Assembly (NCBI RefSeq): GCF_001613345.1 | Contig: NZ_BDCE01000052.1 | Coordinates: forward strand, 186,001-250,000 | From: Nocardia uniformis NBRC 13702 | GTDB lineage: Bacteria > Actinomycetota > Actinomycetes > Mycobacteriales > Mycobacteriaceae | DNA: 64,000 nt | Direction of reading: 5' to 3' | Made by a program: the position numbers and the translations under genes | Part shown: positions 61,667-64,000 of the stretch, in pieces | How positions within the stretch are numbered: position 1 is the stretch's first letter | Layout of the letters: each line of letters starts with the position of its first letter | The notes under the pieces: model-generated | What the model saw: only the letters and a program-made list of their open reading frames with translations | Databases searched by the model: none | What the model was told of the DNA's origin: nothing

Positions 61667-62962
61667 ATGAAGCCTCGGTACTTTATTCGATGGATGGTGG
61701 AGCAGGGCTCGTCCCGATTCCTGATGCGCTATCAGGCGCTGCGCGGCGATCCGTTCGGAAAGCTGTTCGGCACGGCCGCGGCGCGGCATAACCCCTATCC
61801 GCATATCGAGGCCCTGCGGCAGCGCGGGCGGCTGGTCCCCACCCCGGTCACGTGGGTGACGGCCGACTACGAGCTGAGTCGAAGTATTCTGCGGGACACT
61901 CGGTTCGGGGTGTTCATCCTCGACAATCCGAGCACCCCCGAACCGCTGCGGCGGGTGATTCGCAAGGCACCGCTGCCCGCCAATCCGGTGGAGCCGCCGT
62001 CCATGCTCACCATCGATCCCCCGGATCACACCCGGATTCGCAAATCCGTGTCCGCCGCCTTCACCCCGCGTGCGGTCGGTCGACTGCGGGACCGGGTCGA
62101 GTCGGTGACGGTGGAGTTGCTCGACGCGCTGCCGTCGAACGGGTCCGCGGATCTGATCGCCTCGTACGCGGCGCAGATACCGATCGCCATCATCTCCGAG
62201 ATGCTCGGGTTCCCGGATTCGGACCGGGAGCATTTCCTGCGGTGGGGTGACAAGGTATCGCCACTGCTGGACCTGGGCCTGTCCTGGGGCGCCTGGCGCA
62301 CGGCCGCCATGGCCACCCAGCAGATGGACCGCTATCTCGACGGGCATATCGACCGGCTGCGCCGCGAGCCCGGTGACGACATTCTGAGCAGCCTCGTCAC
62401 CGCCGGAAATCTCGACGACCGCGAACTGAAGGCGACCGCGACCCTGCTCATGGGCGCAGGCTTCGAAACCACGGTCAATCTCATCGGCAATGCGGTGGTG
62501 CAATTGCTGCCGCGGCCGCGACAGCTGGAACAGCTCGTGGACGATCCGGAGCTGTGGCCGCAGGCCGTGGAGGAGGTGCTGCGCTTCGATCCGCCCGTCC
62601 AGACCACCGCGCGGCAGGCGCTGTGCGATATCGACATCGACGGCCGCACCATGCGCCGGGGCACCGCGGTGGTGCTGTCGCTGGCGGGTGCGAATCGCGA
62701 TCCGAAGATGTTCGACGATCCGAACAGCTTCGATATCAACCGCCCGAATGCCCAGCAGCACTTGACGTTCTCCAGCGGTATCCACACCTGCCTGGGTGCG
62801 AGCCTGGCCCGGATGGAGGCCACCTACGCGCTGCGGTCACTGTTCGAGCGGTTCCCCGACCTGCGGCTGGCGGGAACGCCGGAGCTGCGACCGCTGTTCA
62901 CGCTGCACGGGTACTCGCACCTGCCGGTGCATCTGGGTCCGCGCGCCCGCGCCACGGTCTAG
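61667..62962 (+). CDS. Cytochrome P450
   Basis: A 431-aa soluble-type bacterial P450. The I-helix motif AGFETT lies at 264-269, the ExxR motif in EEVLR (302-306), and the haem ligand Cys375 in TFSSGIHTCLGASLARME. The B-C region MLTIDPPDHTRIRKSVSAAF is standard. ATG 61667 follows GAGGGAG; upstream in-frame ATGs at 61574 and 61649 are less supported. No ferredoxin or reductase is adjacent. Substrate unknown; a palindromic operator suggests inducible expression. Confidence 0.9.
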   Translation: MKPRYFIRWMVEQGSSRFLMRYQALRGDPFGKLFGTAAARHNPYPHIEALRQRGRLVPTPVTWVTADYELSRSILRDTRFGVFILDNPSTPEPLRRVIRKAPLPANPVEPPSMLTIDPPDHTRIRKSVSAAFTPRAVGRLRDRVESVTVELLDALPSNGSADLIASYAAQIPIAIISEMLGFPDSDREHFLRWGDKVSPLLDLGLSWGAWRTAAMATQQMDRYLDGHIDRLRREPGDDILSSLVTAGNLDDRELKATATLLMGAGFETTVNLIGNAVVQLLPRPRQLEQLVDDPELWPQAVEEVLRFDPPVQTTARQALCDIDIDGRTMRRGTAVVLSLAGANRDPKMFDDPNSFDINRPNAQQHLTFSSGIHTCLGASLARMEATYALRSLFERFPDLRLAGTPELRPLFTLHGYSHLPVHLGPRARATV

Positions 62963-63004
62963 CACCGGCATTCCGGCGCACCAGCCCTCGCCATCTCGAC
63001 ATGC

Positions 63005-63149
63005 CAAGCTCACCACCCGACGCGCCAAACCCGCCACCCCAACGTCCCAAGCCCACCACCCCAACGCGCCAAACCCACCACCCCAACGCGCCAAGTCGTC
63101 CCCTGCGCGCCAAGTCGCCCCCGGCGTGCCAAGTCGCCCCCGGCGTGCC
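63005..63149. repeat. Degenerate tandem repeats, 22-bp then 19-bp units
   Basis: From 63005 to about 63091 there are four units of about 22 bp of type CAAACCCACCACCCCAACGC. From 63092 to 63149 there are three units of 19 bp of type CAAGTCGCCCCCGGCGTGC. The array runs directly into copy 5 of the palindromic element. It fills most of the 376-bp gap after the P450 gene. Confidence 0.75.
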
Positions 63150-63155
63150 AGGTTC

Positions 63156-63230
63156 GTCATTCCGGCGTGCTTTTGGCCGGAATCCACTTCTGATCAGCAG
63201 TGGATCCGACCAAGAACACGCCGGGATAAC
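63156..63230. repeat. Dispersed palindromic element, copy 5
   Basis: A 75-bp palindrome with left arm GTCATTCCGGCGTGCTTTTG and a more degenerate right arm (CCAAGAACACGCCGGGATAAC). It lies 9 bp before the carboxylesterase-like remnant. Confidence 0.78.
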
Positions 63231-63238
63231 GAGGCGGG

Positions 63239-63281
63239 TCAACAGAAATCCACTGCCTCGTTGCGCCACAACATGTTCCGG
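63239..63281 (-). pseudogene. Remnant of a second carboxylesterase C terminus
   Basis: The minus strand encodes RNMLWRNEAVDFC followed by a stop, closely matching the end of the intact gene next door (RNAVWGNEAVGFY and stop). A stop occurs three codons upstream in the same frame, so only 13 codons survive. This is the decayed end of a tandem duplicate. Confidence 0.6.
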
Positions 63282-63338
63282 TGGGCGAGTCAGCAGGAGG
63301 GCCGCCGCCCTTTCCTCACAACACGTTTCGAGCGCGGC

Positions 63339-64000
63339 TCAGTAGAAGCCCACCGCTTCGTTGCCCCACACCGCGTTTCGGTCGCGGTCCGGATCGTCCA
63401 CCACGCGGTCGCTGCTATCGATGACCAGGGTGGTGCGCGTGGACTCGCGATAGGGCGGCCAGTGTTTGGAGCCGTCCAGGGCGGCGGGCACATTGTGTGC
63501 AGCGAAGGCGAGCCAGCGGCGCATCATGCGGCCCGAAACCTCCTGTGCCACTTTGCGTCCGCCGAGCCAGAAGGTCGGGTCGCGGTCGAAGGTGCCGAAA
63601 TTGCCGAAGACATAGGGCAATTCGGTGGCATGTCCGGCGCCCACCCGCGCCGCGCGCAGCATGGGGGTGGCGTAGTCGAAGCGGTACATCCAGGTCGGCG
63701 AGTGCCGGGCGTGCGCGTCGGCGACCCAGTGCGCGGGCATTCGGAAGGCCGCATCGGTGGACATGGCCAGTGCGCCCCGTGGTTTAGCGAGATCCGGGTA
63801 GGCGGAGGCGATTTCGGCAACCCGGGTCGGCGACAGACCCGGATGGTGATCGGCCACGCTCTGCAGCATGGCGTTCACCGCATCCGGGGTGACCGGCATG
63901 ATGGGCGAACGGAACAGCCGAAACAGCGAGGCCTCATCCTTATTCGTGCCGATCATGAGTGGTACTCGGTGGGAACGACCCTGGTTGAAGCGTTCGGTCG
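63339..64000 (-). CDS. Type B carboxylesterase, C-terminal part (cut by the window end)
   Basis: About 220 codons of an alpha/beta-hydrolase of the carboxylesterase B family; the frame continues past the window edge without a start (RSHRVPLMIGTNKDEASLF spans Met at 63956). The catalytic His lies in RVGAGHATELPYVFGNFG, and the end is RDRNAVWGNEAVGFY. The nucleophile serine and acid must lie beyond the window. Such enzymes hydrolyse lipid or xenobiotic esters. A remnant of a paralog lies just downstream. Confidence 0.85.
   Translation of the reverse strand, partial: TERFNQGRSHRVPLMIGTNKDEASLFRLFRSPIMPVTPDAVNAMLQSVADHHPGLSPTRVAEIASAYPDLAKPRGALAMSTDAAFRMPAHWVADAHARHSPTWMYRFDYATPMLRAARVGAGHATELPYVFGNFGTFDRDPTFWLGGRKVAQEVSGRMMRRWLAFAAHNVPAALDGSKHWPPYRESTRTTLVIDSSDRVVDDPDRDRNAVWGNEAVGFY

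Overview
The window is high-GC actinobacterial chromosome, most likely from a Nocardia-like member of the Mycobacteriales. The evidence is gene content and order: MtrA-MtrB-LpqB, WhiB2, FbiA-FbiB (coenzyme F420), the mannose/rhamnose cell-wall genes, SecA1, and a desaturase with its dedicated reductase. From about 3.7 to 61.5 kb the genes follow, from memory, the Mycobacterium tuberculosis block Rv3226c-Rv3268 (SRAP peptidase, aroA, rsgA, the Rv3230c/desA3 pair, secA1, hpf, comF, lpqB-mtrB-mtrA, tmk, sahH, alkB, manA, the Rv3256c gene, manB, the Rv3258c gene, the Rv3259 gene, whiB2, fbiA-fbiB, mpg1, wbbL, rmlD, an LCP ligase, the Rv3268 gene). Some pieces are rearranged or inserted.

Layout. 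0.1-3.5 kb: a YbaK deacylase, a MarR/drug-efflux operon and a repeat-bearing secreted peptide. 3.7-8.6 kb: SRAP peptidase, aldehyde dehydrogenase, aroA-rsgA. 8.6-13.2 kb: a LysR/MFS divergent pair, a secreted protein and an Lnt-like acyltransferase. 13.4-16.2 kb: secA. 16.7-23.2 kb: a lipid module with a WS/DGAT-like protein, a flavin/2Fe-2S reductase and two acyl-CoA desaturases. 23.4-26.8 kb: BluB, a secreted protein, a FadI-type thiolase and hibernation factor HPF. 27-33 kb: comF, lpqB-mtrB-mtrA and tmk. 33-37.4 kb: a lipoprotein phosphodiesterase, a secreted peptide, sahH and alkB. 37.7-41.5 kb: a two-component system divergent from a DctA dicarboxylate carrier. 41.6-46.2 kb: a RibH2-type lumazine synthase under an FMN riboswitch, then the fbiA-fbiB-NUDIX operon divergent from whiB2. 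46.4-53.5 kb: a zincin-fold protein, DUF3499, manB, a TobH-like protein, manA and two tandem CDF transporters. 53.7-64 kb: a carotenoid-desaturase-like oxidoreductase, a decayed stretch, DUF4287, mpg1, wbbL, rmlD, LCP, the Rv3268-like gene, a P450 and a carboxylesterase cut by the window edge.

The genes serve mainly envelope building and lipid metabolism. ManA, ManB and Mpg1 make GDP-mannose. RmlD and WbbL make and transfer the rhamnose of the arabinogalactan linker, and the LCP protein attaches the polymer to peptidoglycan. MtrAB-LpqB coordinates envelope and division. The desaturase module modifies acyl chains.

The less ordinary content is in the non-coding DNA. A roughly 70-90 bp palindrome recurs five times at gene 3' ends and has tandem half-site arrays beside it. 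A second element with short terminal inverted repeats occurs twice in opposite orientation. A 15-bp-spaced operator (CCGTAACCTACGG) precedes both the reductase and the second desaturase. An FMN riboswitch sits over a lone ribH, with a hairpin overlapping its ribosome-binding site. RsgA appears to start at CTG inside a CTGA overlap. No tRNA, rRNA, CRISPR array, prophage or intact insertion sequence was seen.
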